From Mortierella sp. BCC40632 (taxonomy: Eukaryota > Mortierellomycota > Mortierellomycetes > Mortierellales > Mortierellaceae): a stretch of DNA of 22,840 bases. The stretch is from positions 175,001 through 197,840 of the forward strand of contig WAEK01000030.1 in the NCBI GenBank assembly GCA_011634665.1, given 5' to 3'. The notes under the pieces are model-generated. The model was given only the letters and a program-made list of their open reading frames with translations, made no database searches and was not told where the DNA came from. Position 1 is the first letter of the stretch; every line of letters begins with the position of its first letter. A program made the position numbers and the translations under genes. Positions 12,548-21,563 of this stretch are shown in pieces.

Positions 12548-14320
12548 CTAACTTAGGAACATCTTGTTGTTCTCATAATACATCAACATTGGATTCTCGC
12601 CCGAGTATGTTCGCGTCTTCTCCAGATCACCATACCTCTCCAAAAATTCGCGTTGGGTCTGTACCTTGACCGACTTTTCCATTCCCAACGTGGGCCGACA
12701 GACCTGTTGATACATTTCCCGCAACAACTCAAAGTTGGTCGGGAAAAAAATATCAAACATGCCAGGCATCACCATGTAGGTCGAACAAGGAACCATTGTT
12801 CCACTGTATCTCGTCTGAACCACGGGTGCATCCGTGCCTGGGATCGCCTCTGGCAATGTGAAGAAGTCACTTAGGACAAGTCGGTGTTTGGGAAATTGGT
12901 TCTTGAGCGTATCAAGCAACAATAGCAGCTTGGTCGGGATAAACTCGGGCTGTGTCATATTGGGCGCAAATGGTAGTTGGTTCCGAAGCCTCCTCAGGAA
13001 TCTCCTTGATAATACAGGTGGACGGTATCCAGTCTGGCGGCGGATCGAAAGGTACCTCTGGATCAGCGGGTCTGAGACAGGAGTATAGATCTCGGTATAA
13101 TCACCCTCTTCGTCGATCGCGACCATGCCCTGGAATGGCTCCTCGGTAATGGCGTCGTACCGGATTAGATCATGCGAAAAGTTGTCCAAGACCTCCATAC
13201 CGACAAAAAAGCAGTTGTCAAGCACAGGAGTGTCCCATTCAAAGATGCTCTTATTGACAATTTCGACACAGTTATGACGACGGCGAATGTCTCGGACTTC
13301 CTGTCTTTCGCCCTGCCGTTGGGCCAACTTTTTGGAGATTTCAATAATGCGATATCGTGTCCGTTCGTAGACGCTGGGTTCGTACTGCTGGATATAGTCA
13401 AGAATGTTGAGCATCAGCGTTCCGTTGCCTGCACCCATCTCGTAAATAATGAGGTCCTTGTGTGGATAGTCGTTCAACTTATATTCCGTGACAATGTACT
13501 TGGCAATCGCGTATCCATACCAAGGCTATCCAACCAGAGTGACAAGCAACAATGAGCGTCGATACGTTTTTGTGTGAGCATTGATACTGGTGGTTAGTCG
13601 TTATCATTGTTGTGTGTGTGTGTGTGGGGGGTCTCCCCTGTTTCTAGCGAATTCCCATTCACTCATGAAATTGCTTCATATTAATACCTTGAATAGCTCT
13701 GTAGGAGTGTGCCAGACTTGCCGTGCAATTTCGTCCCGAACATCCATGTCGTCCTCGATTTCCTTGTATTTGTCTGCAATCATATCCAAAAACTCCATGT
13801 TGTCCTTGATCTTTGAGAAATCAAAGTCTGCTTCTGGTGAAAAGATGACAGCCTGCTTCGAAAAGTATCCATAGTTTGGGTGATAGAGTGAATCGTCGAT
13901 AAAATCTCGAACAAGCATCTTGGCCTCACGGGGCATGTCTTTGCTCATGGCTGTATCTTTGGCGGTAAGGATCGGGTAGAGAGATCGTGCTGCAACCTTT
14001 TCAGGGCTGTAGCGTGGGTCCTCAATCAGCGGATACCGAAGAGTCGACGAGGTATGGACCGATCTGGAGACGTCTCGTCGCGTCTGTGGAGCTGTCCTGG
14101 GGAAGTCATGGTGTGTGGTAGTCGCCCGACGAAACAGCACAGGTGTTTCCTTGGGCGTCTGGAGAGTGTAACCTTGATGAGATCGATGGTGGATAGTCCT
14201 GAGCGAGCAAGGGACTTTGAGAGAAACTCGTGATTCCAGCCTTCGCGTGGTGTGCGCAATTTGGCTCGAGAGTCGCGACAGATTCGACATGGCAATTTCC
14301 GAAGAGAGGGGAGATGGCAT
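12548..14320 (-). CDS. Methyltransf_28 (MidA/NDUFAF7-like) SAM-dependent methyltransferase, probably mitochondrial
   Basis: Two exons, 14320-13688 and 13525-12548 (536 aa, stop TAG 12550-12548), joined by a 162-nt GT-AG intron holding a TG microsatellite. The first about 100 residues are rich in Arg/Ser/Thr/Leu with few acids (e.g. SRLSSQIAHTTRRLESRVSL), like a mitochondrial presequence. The core starts near residue 130 (REAKMLVRDFIDDSLYHPNY, GYFSKQAVIF). The SAM-binding loop is E240-MGAGNG-TLML, followed by FFVGMEVLDNFSHDLIRYD, which corresponds to the acidic loop of the family. NDUFAF7, the best-known member, dimethylates an arginine of complex I subunit NDUFS2. This protein is longer and more diverged, so it may be a separate fungal branch. 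Start ATG 14320 is the first in frame; ATG at 14290 is a possible alternative. Confidence 0.75.
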
Positions 14321-14542
14321 TGGGTTTCATTCCACGATCTCTACGGTAGTTTGTGCGCAGGGCAAGCCAGTAAAAGATGCGATAATGATTTCCATGCGTC
14401 ACATCGTGCTGAGCTGAGGCTCTAGGACAATGGGCCCTATAATTCTTCTTGGACTGTTTTAGTCAACGGAAAAATTGTACAGCAGTCGATGTCAATTGAC
14501 AGAAGCACTTCTTTTTGATTTGACACTTCGAAAAAAAGATAT
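14321..14542. promoter_or_regulatory. Upstream region of the Methyltransf_28 gene
   Basis: A 222-bp gap between the methyltransferase start and the SWIM ORF stop. It must hold the methyltransferase promoter. No recognised motif. Confidence 0.3.
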
Positions 14543-15180
14543 TTATTGACACTTTCGTCCAGCTCCACTTTCGTTAAGCCCTTTGACCTGGAGGTACGCG
14601 TTGTGCAAAATCGCAATGGTCTCTTGAATGTACTGAAGCGAGCATTTCCTTTTTTTCTTTGCTAAGAGCGCTCGATGAATCTTCTCCAAAAGAGTTGCCA
14701 GGAGCTCTTCGGACTCTTCGAATACCCGCTCGTTCTCTGCTTCTCTTGCAAGTCTTGCAACTTCCATCTTTTCTGATCTCTGTTTCTGGAGCAAGAGTTG
14801 AAGTTGAGGTGAAAGCATTTTCTCCAAAGGGACATCTATATCACGATCGCTAGCGATCGTTTCATTTGCCTTGGACGGGGGTGGATCGCCCGTGTAATCA
14901 ATTTCAACCTCGTGGAAGACCCTTGGTACAAGGTACATGTGCTTGCAAGGTTCCTTGTTCCGAGTGTAATCGCTACACGAACAGGAATAGAGACGCAAGA
15001 AGTCTGGATCCGTGTTGACATGGTATGTCACTCCAACCTCTGCGAAAGACCTGACTTCAAACTACAACAGCACGACTTGTTAGGAGACAATGGCAAGACA
15101 TCGATCAGCAAAGAAAATTATGAAAAAATGGATATCTGAAATGTGGGTACCTTCTTTTCTTGGAACATTTCAGTAACCAT
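14543..15180 (-). CDS. SWIM zinc-finger protein, probably a C-terminal fragment
   Basis: Main exon 15061-14543 (172 aa) preceded by a possible 30-nt exon 15180-15151 starting at an ATG (MVTEMFQEKK), joined in frame by an 89-nt GT-AG intron. The first part is FEVRSFAEVGVTYHVNTD, then a SWIM finger C-S-C-x9-C-K-H (SCSCSDYTRNKEPCKHMYLV). Next come a spacer and a coiled-coil-like helix (LLLQKQRSEKMEVARLAREA). SWIM fingers bind DNA or protein and commonly end MULE/MuDR-type transposases and their domesticated relatives; no transposase core is present here. The TAA stop lies within a minus-strand AATAAA (14547-14542). The ORF begins only 8 nt from the end of the Fanzor-like ORF. It may therefore be the 3' part of a gene whose upstream exons were separated by that element, or a small gene of its own. 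Confidence 0.6.
14843..14860. repeat. Perfect 18-bp palindrome inside the SWIM coding exon
   Basis: ACGATCGCTAGCGATCGT equals its own reverse complement with no spacer. It lies in the codons for ETIASDRD of the SWIM protein. Confidence 0.9.
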
Positions 15181-15184
15181 CTAA

Positions 15185-15218
15185 CAAACTAGCCTAGTTT
15201 GCCCTGCGTACCGCAGGG
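15185..15218. repeat. Two abutting perfect inverted repeats at the end of the Fanzor-like ORF
   Basis: 15185-15201 is CAAACTAG-C-CTAGTTTG (8-bp arms, 1-nt spacer). 15202-15218 is CCCTGCG-TAC-CGCAGGG (7-bp arms, 3-nt loop). Read on the minus strand (the ORF's sense strand), a GC-rich hairpin is followed by 9 nt, then CTAG, then T. This is the layout of a Helitron 3' end (hairpin, about 10 nt, CTRR, target T). The TAG of that CTAG is also the stop codon of the ORF (15191-15189). A hairpin here would also suit the scaffold of a guide RNA. Confidence 0.7.
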
Positions 15219-15804
15219 ATCCCCCATTGCATCTCTAACTGATGTTGGAGGCATAGTAAGTTGAGCTATCTCCTGTGAATATGAACAGGTATGTTTGGTG
15301 GGACGGATTGTCCTTGTAAATGGCTCCAGTGTATGTCTCTCCAGTGAGAGTAGAGTCGACCCTCCTGCTATCGCAATACAAACGGCTGCGTTCACATCCC
15401 GGGACTTGATCGTATGTCCTCGCTGGACTGACCCGCACTGGCTGTTCGTACACTCCATTGCTCCATTCACCTGAACCATCTTTCTCCTTGCCATCCACAA
15501 TCCGACGCGACCGTGCCTTCCTCAACTTGACCAAAACACTCGGCACACGTCTGGCTCGTCCTGAATTCATCAGTAAGTCCAACCACTCCGTACCGCATAT
15601 GCTGCTCTCTCATCTTTCCTCCTCCCCGTCTAGCGTGCCCTCCAATTCTGCTTCCTACTCCCGTTCCTCCCGACCCCACCAGCATCACTGGGATGAGTGA
15701 TGGACCATTCTTGCGACACCGAGCCAGGTGCTGGTAGTTACCCCAGGTACACGCTATATGGTGCCGTTGGCAACCACCACACCGTCCATCTGACGGGGAT
15801 ACCT
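15189..15804 (-). other. Zinc-finger and RuvC-III terminal exon of the Fanzor-like gene
   Basis: The last exon starts after a TTCTAG acceptor (15805) and carries in order CGGCQRHH, a Gly/Arg-rich segment, DEFRTSQTCAECF, ECTNSQC and RDVNAA. Two frame changes lie between the finger halves (about 15555 and 15500). The Glu of DEF next to the finger is where some Fanzors are reported to carry a relocated RuvC-II acid; that correspondence is an inference. Confidence 0.7.
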
Positions 15805-15838
15805 CTAGAACATAAAAAAGAAGAAGTAAAAAAAAAAC

Positions 15839-15872
<34 letters not shown>

Positions 15873-17767
15873 ACATTTTGTTCTGCTCAACTGTACCTGA
15901 TGGGCTCTCTGACCCAAACGTTTCCAATGCGTGATTCTTCACATACTCCCTCTCTGCTGCCGCCACCTTCCCCACACCCTTCTTGTGCGAAGTCGCTGGT
16001 TGTGCAGATCCTTCAACCTTGCCTTGGATTTCTCAAATCCCTTCAATGCTTTGCGTGACTCTCGATGCAGCTCATGCGCCCTGTCAATCTCCTCCATCGT
16101 CTGTGCTGTCTTCAAAACTTGTTCCTTGTCTGAGAGCTTCTCCAGTGCTTCGCGTACATCACTATTCTCCGGTCTCTTAAGTCGCATCTCTCGCCTCTTG
16201 GCTACCCGTCGCATCCCTGAAGCTTCATTGAGCTGAGGTGCCGTGATCTTGAATGGACGACTCTGGGGTGTCCATTGTTCTCTAGAGGCAGTTGCCTCTC
16301 CTGATGACTCCTCATCCGGAGGTGGTGGCCATGGCTCAGGATTAGAGCTCCCAAAGGTTTCCTCCGCATCCTCTTCTGTGCCTATTCATCATTAAAAAAA
16401 GCTATTAGATGCGCTGAGCTTGACAGATGACCGACATTATTCCTTACATCTTGCCCATTCAACTTACCATAAAGTACAGCATATCGGTTGATATGCGTCT
16501 TGATCTCGCCAGGGTCTGTGCACATGTTACACTCATCGTTCGAATCCCTGGATCTGTCCCTGCAAAGACAATTCTGTCCTCTGGCAACTTGGAAATATCG
16601 AGCCGCCTCGTTGAATCCTCGACTGTAAAATCCTTCACAGTAGGTGTGGTGTACTCCACCGCCTTTTGAGCCATCCTTGCTCTTTGGGGTCTTTGCTGTA
16701 ACTACCCTGCGGAGCCCATTCCAGTAACTCCTCTCTTTCCGCAGGCGTCGCAACTGACTCTCCTGTGGCTGTACAGTTGCTCGAAGAGCTCGCACCTTTC
16801 TCCTTGCTTCTTGAAGAACGCGATATGTCTTTTTTTGCTCACTCCCTCTTCCGTCCTCTACACTCTGAATATTGCCCTCATTCGTGTCTACTACCCCCCG
16901 ATGCCTTTCCTTGTTTGCCTTCTCATTCTCTTTTCTGACTGCTGTGCGGTGGTTCTTGGCTGTCAGGCTTTGATCCGTCTCGAGCACCTTGAGTTCCTTT
17001 TCGGCCTCGCTTGATTCTACTCTCAAGGTCTTTGATATTGCTCTCTACTCTCTTGATCTCTTCAGCAATTGTTTCCACTTCCATCTTTTGATACTCTATC
17101 TCTTTGGTCCAGTCCATAGTATCAGTCCTGACCTTGGCCTTGACCCGCCTCTCGTAGTGGCTGAACAACGGGCGACCTCCACGCTCGGCTCCCTGTGGAA
17201 TCACTTCACCCAAAATCCGGACTGTGTACCTATCGACGAACATCATTCTGTCCGCAAATCTGAGGCCATGCTTGCGACACAGCCTTTGAACTTTCTCCAA
17301 GTCGAAGAATGCCCCAAAGACTGCGTCCTTGTGATGTGGGACTCTTTCTCCGGCTATTAGAGGAGTGCCTTCAGAGTTCTTGATATCAAAGTGGCCTGGC
17401 GTCTTGGCACACAACACCTCGTATAACCCCTTCGCTCCAAGAATCAATGCATTACTGGAAGAAGGTGATATCTGCGGTGACAAAAGCCGAGTGTGCTGAG
17501 GATACCCAGCCGCTCTTTGAATTGCGTTGGCAATGATGGCCATAGGTGCAAGCAAAGTAGCGTGGGCCAAGGGGGCGCCCTCGTTCCACCTTGGGGTCTC
17601 GTCTCTCGGCTAACTCGACGTTTTGCAACATAGGGTCGAAGTGCGTTGGCCAGCTTGGCTACAACACTGCATTGCTCCTCGGTGATATCCATTCCGCCGT
17701 GTGCTGACTTTCTGACCCAGTTGTTGTCGATTTCCTTCTCGATTCGGGGTGACTCTAGGAGCATACG

Positions 17768-18181
17768 AAGAAGTCTCCTCAAAGACAATATGATCGCTCT
17801 TGTTGGCTCTTTAGCGAGAGAATCCCCTAATTCGTTTTCTAGTTCTTCCTCCATCTCATCGAGATCCCAGTCGTCGAAATCAGACCCTTCGAGATTGTCA
17901 GAGTCCTGATCTTTGACAGTTCTCCTTTGGGTCACACCATTGTCCTTGTTGTTCACCTCAACCACCGGCTCTTTGACAAAATCTTCCTCCGGTTCTTTAA
18001 TGTCCCAATCGTCAAAATCAATCCCTTCAAGGTCGTCCGTATTCAGGTCTTCGACGGCTCTCCTTAGGGCTTGAATACTGGATTCACCGCCCGCCTCGAC
18101 TGTCGGCTCTTTGACAGGGTCACCCTCCAGTTGGCTAAAATCCCAGTCATCAAAATTGACCCCTCCGAAATTGTCCGTATC
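17768..18181 (-). repeat. Three tandem 138-bp (46-codon) acidic repeats with an FDDWD core
   Basis: Copies at 18181-18044, 18043-17906 and 17905-17768, in one uninterrupted frame. Each has FDDWD at repeat positions 10-14, preceded by D/N-(T/S)-D-(N/D)-(F/L)-(G/E)-G, and copies 1 and 2 share VKEP. The core motif recurs at exactly 138-bp spacing with no indel, unlike the frameshifted surroundings. Confidence 0.9.
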
Positions 18182-18229
18182 CAGATGTTCGAGTCGGACA
18201 TCCAGTGGTTCAAAACATTCCGCCCCAGC

Positions 18230-20331
18230 GGTTTTGGGCTGTGTACTTGTGAGCCAGGATGTATTCAATCCTGTGCAGGACCGATTGAATCCGTTGCCCA
18301 TCTCCGGTTGGGTCTTTGTCAAGAGCACGGTTGAGATCATCGCAGAGCACCAGGATTGTCCGTTTCCATCTACTCTTGCCTACAGTTGCATTCTTGGGAT
18401 GACTTTTTTTTTCTTTCTCGTGGCCTGACGACTTGAGTTTTCTCTCTCTGCTTTTCGCTCTCTCTCTGGAGCCAGATGGAGCCGCAATAGAAGCAAGAGA
18501 GTGTGATCGAAGCTTGTCATACATCTGGCCTCCCCAAAAGGTTCTCGATGTTTGTAGCCATTTGCTTCAAGTGCTCACTAACAGTACTTGAACGGCCTCC
18601 AACATCTACTGAAAACTTGCTTTTGCCCGATGCGAGGTTACCGACCACACTGCTCCAGACCTGTCGCCTGGCTTTGTTCGCTGCGTTAACTCCTTGAGCT
18701 CCGAAGAACCAAGAATACATGAACAGGAGAAAGCTATACGACATTAGAGTTGTCGTGTCGCTCTTTCTCTCGGCTTCCAGGTGCTCTGGCAAAAGGTCAG
18801 GAAGGGCCGCAACTGGGGAGCAAGGACAGGACAGTCTTGTCCCGAAACTCGAATCCTGCCGGAAAGACCGACTGGATGTCAAAGGCCATCTTGGTAGATG
18901 GATTGATGTAGTGAGTCCCTGATGCGAGCTAAAAAAAAAAAAAAAGGTGATATTCATTTGTCAGTAATAGAAAAAAAAAAAAAAAATAAAATAAAAATAA
19001 AAATGCAGAGCCATTACCTCATGAACCGCCTTCGTAGCCAGCACCGAGATTTCCTCACAAACCACCGTCATAGCCTCTTGACTTTTCTCTAGGAGAATTC
19101 GGATTCTCTCTTTGTCCTCTGTACAAAGATCAGGCCGAAGAACTTGCTGAAGTGTGGCTGTGCGGGATCGGAGCTGTCTCTGATCGGGTCCAGTCTCTTC
19201 CTCCTCCATCTCGTAATCACCATCGCTGCCACCATCATCGCCATCACCGTTTCTTCCGCTTCCTCTCCTACTACTACTACCTCTTCCTCCTCCTCCACTT
19301 GTTCTAGCTGCCGTATCGACTTTTTATCGTTCGAGTCGGCGCGACCCTTCCCTTTAGACAGCTTTTTGGTCTTGGCCTCTTCTTCTGCCTCCCATAGTGA
19401 CTGAAAGTTTGCTTCGAGGTAGCTGTTCCATTGGTTGACGGTGCCGTCCTTCCCCAATTTTTTGTCCATAGTAGTCCTAGAAAGATCTCGGGCGGCCACG
19501 TTGGAGGCTCTTATGGTATCGAAGGCGGACTTTTGATGCATAGAGGAAGTCTCTTTGTTGCAATAAGAGACTGGTAGGCTTCCCCTTTGTCTTTGCCCTT
19601 TAAGATGCTTCCTTTAATGCGGTTTGCTATGTAGTCATGCCTGCACAGTATCAAGTGGAGAAGCCATTAGATACACCATGCTTTATGAGGCTATTTCTGC
19701 TATCGAGTACTTGAAAAGTACATGTTTAAACATTTACCTTGCTTTTTTGAAGGCTTCCTGGATATCAGCGTCCGCAGGATCGTCTAACTTCCGTTTTTTA
19801 AAACCGCTATAGGTTCTTGGGCCTGTGCGGTAGACCGCCGAGGGAGTAGCGGCTATGGTATGGCTGGGCTGGAGGTTCTCCTGGGGTATGTTGTTGGACC
19901 GAGTAGTTCTTGGATGGCACCAATGCCAAACACTCCCTCGTCCCAAGGTAGGAGTCAACGTGTTGAAGAATACCGATTGACATTGTCGAGTCTTCGCTCC
20001 TGAAGACCTTTGTCTTTTTTCGGGTGGAGAAGACAAAAATGTCAACGTGTAGCCCTGATGACAATAGTCGGAAATGCAGGTTGCTGTGGGGTGGGATGTC
20101 AACTGATGTGTCTCCAATGGTAAGAGTGAATAGAGGGTTTCGAGATGCAGTGTTATTGAGAAGACTTTGCACGATCGATGTTGTCGCTGGTACCCGAGAT
20201 GTTTCAAGTGGAGCCATGTCGACGACGATGCCCTGTCGGCAGAGTGTCTCCATCGTACTTGCCCTGTTTTCCAATTGACAGTGGTCAAGGGACAGAGTAC
20301 TCTCCAGTCTGGGTGCAAGAGCAGGGGTCAT
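18230..20331 (-). pseudogene. Probable N-terminal half of the Fanzor-like gene, frameshifted, function unknown
   Basis: Open minus-strand segments run from ATG 20331 (MTPALAPRLESTLSLDH) through NPLFTLTIGDTSVDIPP, a basic stretch (FKKRKLDDPADADIQEAF), IKGSILKGKDKGEAYQSL, KDGTVNQWNSYLEANFQSLW, a Glu/Asp- and Gly-rich linker, LLEKSQEAMTVVCEEISVLA, LFMYSWFFGAQGVNAANKAR and CDDLNRALDKDPTGDGQRIQ. Two GT-AG introns join cleanly: 19737-19641 (97 nt) and 19017-18929 (89 nt). Frame changes are needed near 19900, 19560, 19280, 18800, 18530 and 18230. I do not recognise a domain. Same strand, no gap, the same short intron size and the same indel pattern suggest one gene with the RuvC half. A separate neighbouring gene is the alternative. 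Confidence 0.5.
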
Positions 20332-20995
20332 GCCTCTCTAGCATGCTCCTCCAGACTCTCAAGAGTCCTGCGCTGTGATCTCTCTTTGCAAAAAGAATAA
20401 TTCAGTGTTGACTCTAAAAGAGCAAAAACGATGTAGTAAATATTTAGCAAGGTGTCAAGTTGAACTGTTGGGGTCCTTTTTTGTGCTTTCTTTATTCTTT
20501 GCCCTACCATGATAAAAAAAAGGAAGAGAGAGCGTGTATGTGTGTAGTAGTGTATGTGTATAGTGTGTAGTGTGTAGTGTGGATTGTGGATTGTGGATTG
20601 TGGATTGTGGAGTGTGGAGTGTGTGTGTGTGCAAGGAAAGAAAAAGGTCAAGTTCAAGCAGAGCTCTCTTCTCTCTCTTCTCTCATTGTTGAATCCTCTA
20701 GTGCGCTGCACTTTGCATCTTCTCACTTTTAATTTGTCGGTGCCAGAATGGCGCTGGGAAAATATGAATCATTCTTTTCCTCACGCTTCAGGGGGACCAT
20801 GCGCAGTGCACGGTCTTCAAACTGACATAATCATGAACTGTATGGAAAGAGAAGAGGAGAGAGAGAGAGAGAAACTTTTGAACACACATTCCTCAGACTT
20901 AAGCTGTTCGTTATGTAGTAGCTCTATTTTTGCATAGCTGTGGCACGCAGGACCAAGCACTTGTATTCAAACTCCTGCCCTTGCTGAATTGAACA
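20332..20995. other. Upstream flank of the Fanzor-like locus with simple repeats
   Basis: No gene recognised. The likely promoter of the Fanzor-like locus would lie at 20332-20520, followed by the GT-rich array and then AG-rich sequence (about 20846-20873). Confidence 0.4.
20533..20633 (+). repeat. GT-rich simple array with GTGGATT heptamers
   Basis: Imperfect GTGTAT/GTGTAGT units grade into repeated GTGGATT heptamers, GTGGAGT and then (GT)n. Typical slippage-generated simple sequence. Confidence 0.9.
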
Positions 20996-20997
20996 TT

Positions 20998-21435
20998 TCT
21001 CAAATTGACCTCTTTTCTAAATAGTCCTTTTTTCAAATCCTACTTTTCCTCGAAATAGTCTTTTTTTTTTCAAATCCTACTTTTTCTCGAAATAGTCCTT
21101 TTTTCTAAATAGTCCTTTTTTTCAAATCCTACTTTTTCGAAATAGTCCTTTTTTCTAAATGGTCCTTTTTTTTCGATATAGTCCTTTTTCAAATACTACT
21201 TTTTCTAAATAGTCCTTTTTCAAATCCTACTTTTTTTTCTAAATAGTCCTTTTTTCAAATCCTACTTTTTCTAAATAGTCCTTTTTTCAAATCCTACTTT
21301 TTTCAGAAATAGTCCTTTTTCAAATCCTACTTTTTCGATATAGTCCTTTTTCAAATCCTACTTTTTCGATATAGTCCTTTTTTCAAATACTACTTTTTCT
21401 AAATAGTCCTCTTTTCTGAAATAGTCCTTTTTTTT
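20998..21435 (+). repeat. AT-rich minisatellite, about 31-38 bp units
   Basis: Alternating motifs AAATAGTCC and CAAATCC(A)TACT separated by T runs, with about ten copies of the CAAATxCTACT motif and about fifteen of ATAGTCC. Units differ by T-run length and by CTAAAT, CGAAAT or CGATAT variants. Confidence 0.9.
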
Positions 21436-21467
21436 TTTGGGTCTGTCCGACCAAAGTGGGATGAAAT

Positions 21468-21491
21468 GAGAGAGAGAGAGAGAGAGAGAGA
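21468..21491. repeat. (AG)n microsatellite
   Basis: About eleven AG dinucleotides just right of the minisatellite. Confidence 0.95.
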
Positions 21492-21563
21492 ATAGGGATG
21501 GACACCGTTTTTTCAGAAACCTACTTTTTTTATTTCTTTTTTTTTCTTTCAAACACCAAGTGT

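Larger units (their letters stand above)
15189..18236 (-). pseudogene. Fanzor-like RNA-guided endonuclease (eukaryotic TnpB homologue), frameshifted: catalytic half
   Basis: Fanzors are eukaryotic TnpB relatives that cut DNA guided by an RNA from the element's 3' end. Order on the minus strand: acidic repeats (18181-17768); a conserved region (ETPRWNEGAPLAHATLLAPM; GHFDIKNSEGTPLIAGE); a long charged coiled coil (about 17110-16750); the RuvC-I motif FAGTDPGIRTM (Asp codon 16554-16552); an insertion of basic/coiled sequence (16381-15897); a GxGxGSRIGGHARRGG stretch; the zinc finger TDEFRTSQTCAECF ... MECTNSQC (CxxC, CxxxxC); and the RuvC-III motif SRDVNAAVCIAIAG (Asp codon 15398-15396). Two short GT-AG introns are kept: 16467-16382 and 15896-15805. 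Frame changes occur near 17600, 17010, 16680, 16510, 15970, 15555 and 15500, with no premature stop inside the expected frame. Motif order, spacing and finger type make the family call strong. Whether the breaks are real is discussed under findings. Confidence 0.8.

Noticed and set aside
19850..19930. Very short introns (19-40 nt) to explain frame changes in the N-terminal Fanzor region
   Set aside because: They lack good donor and branch sequences and are far shorter than all other introns here, so frameshift is the simpler reading.
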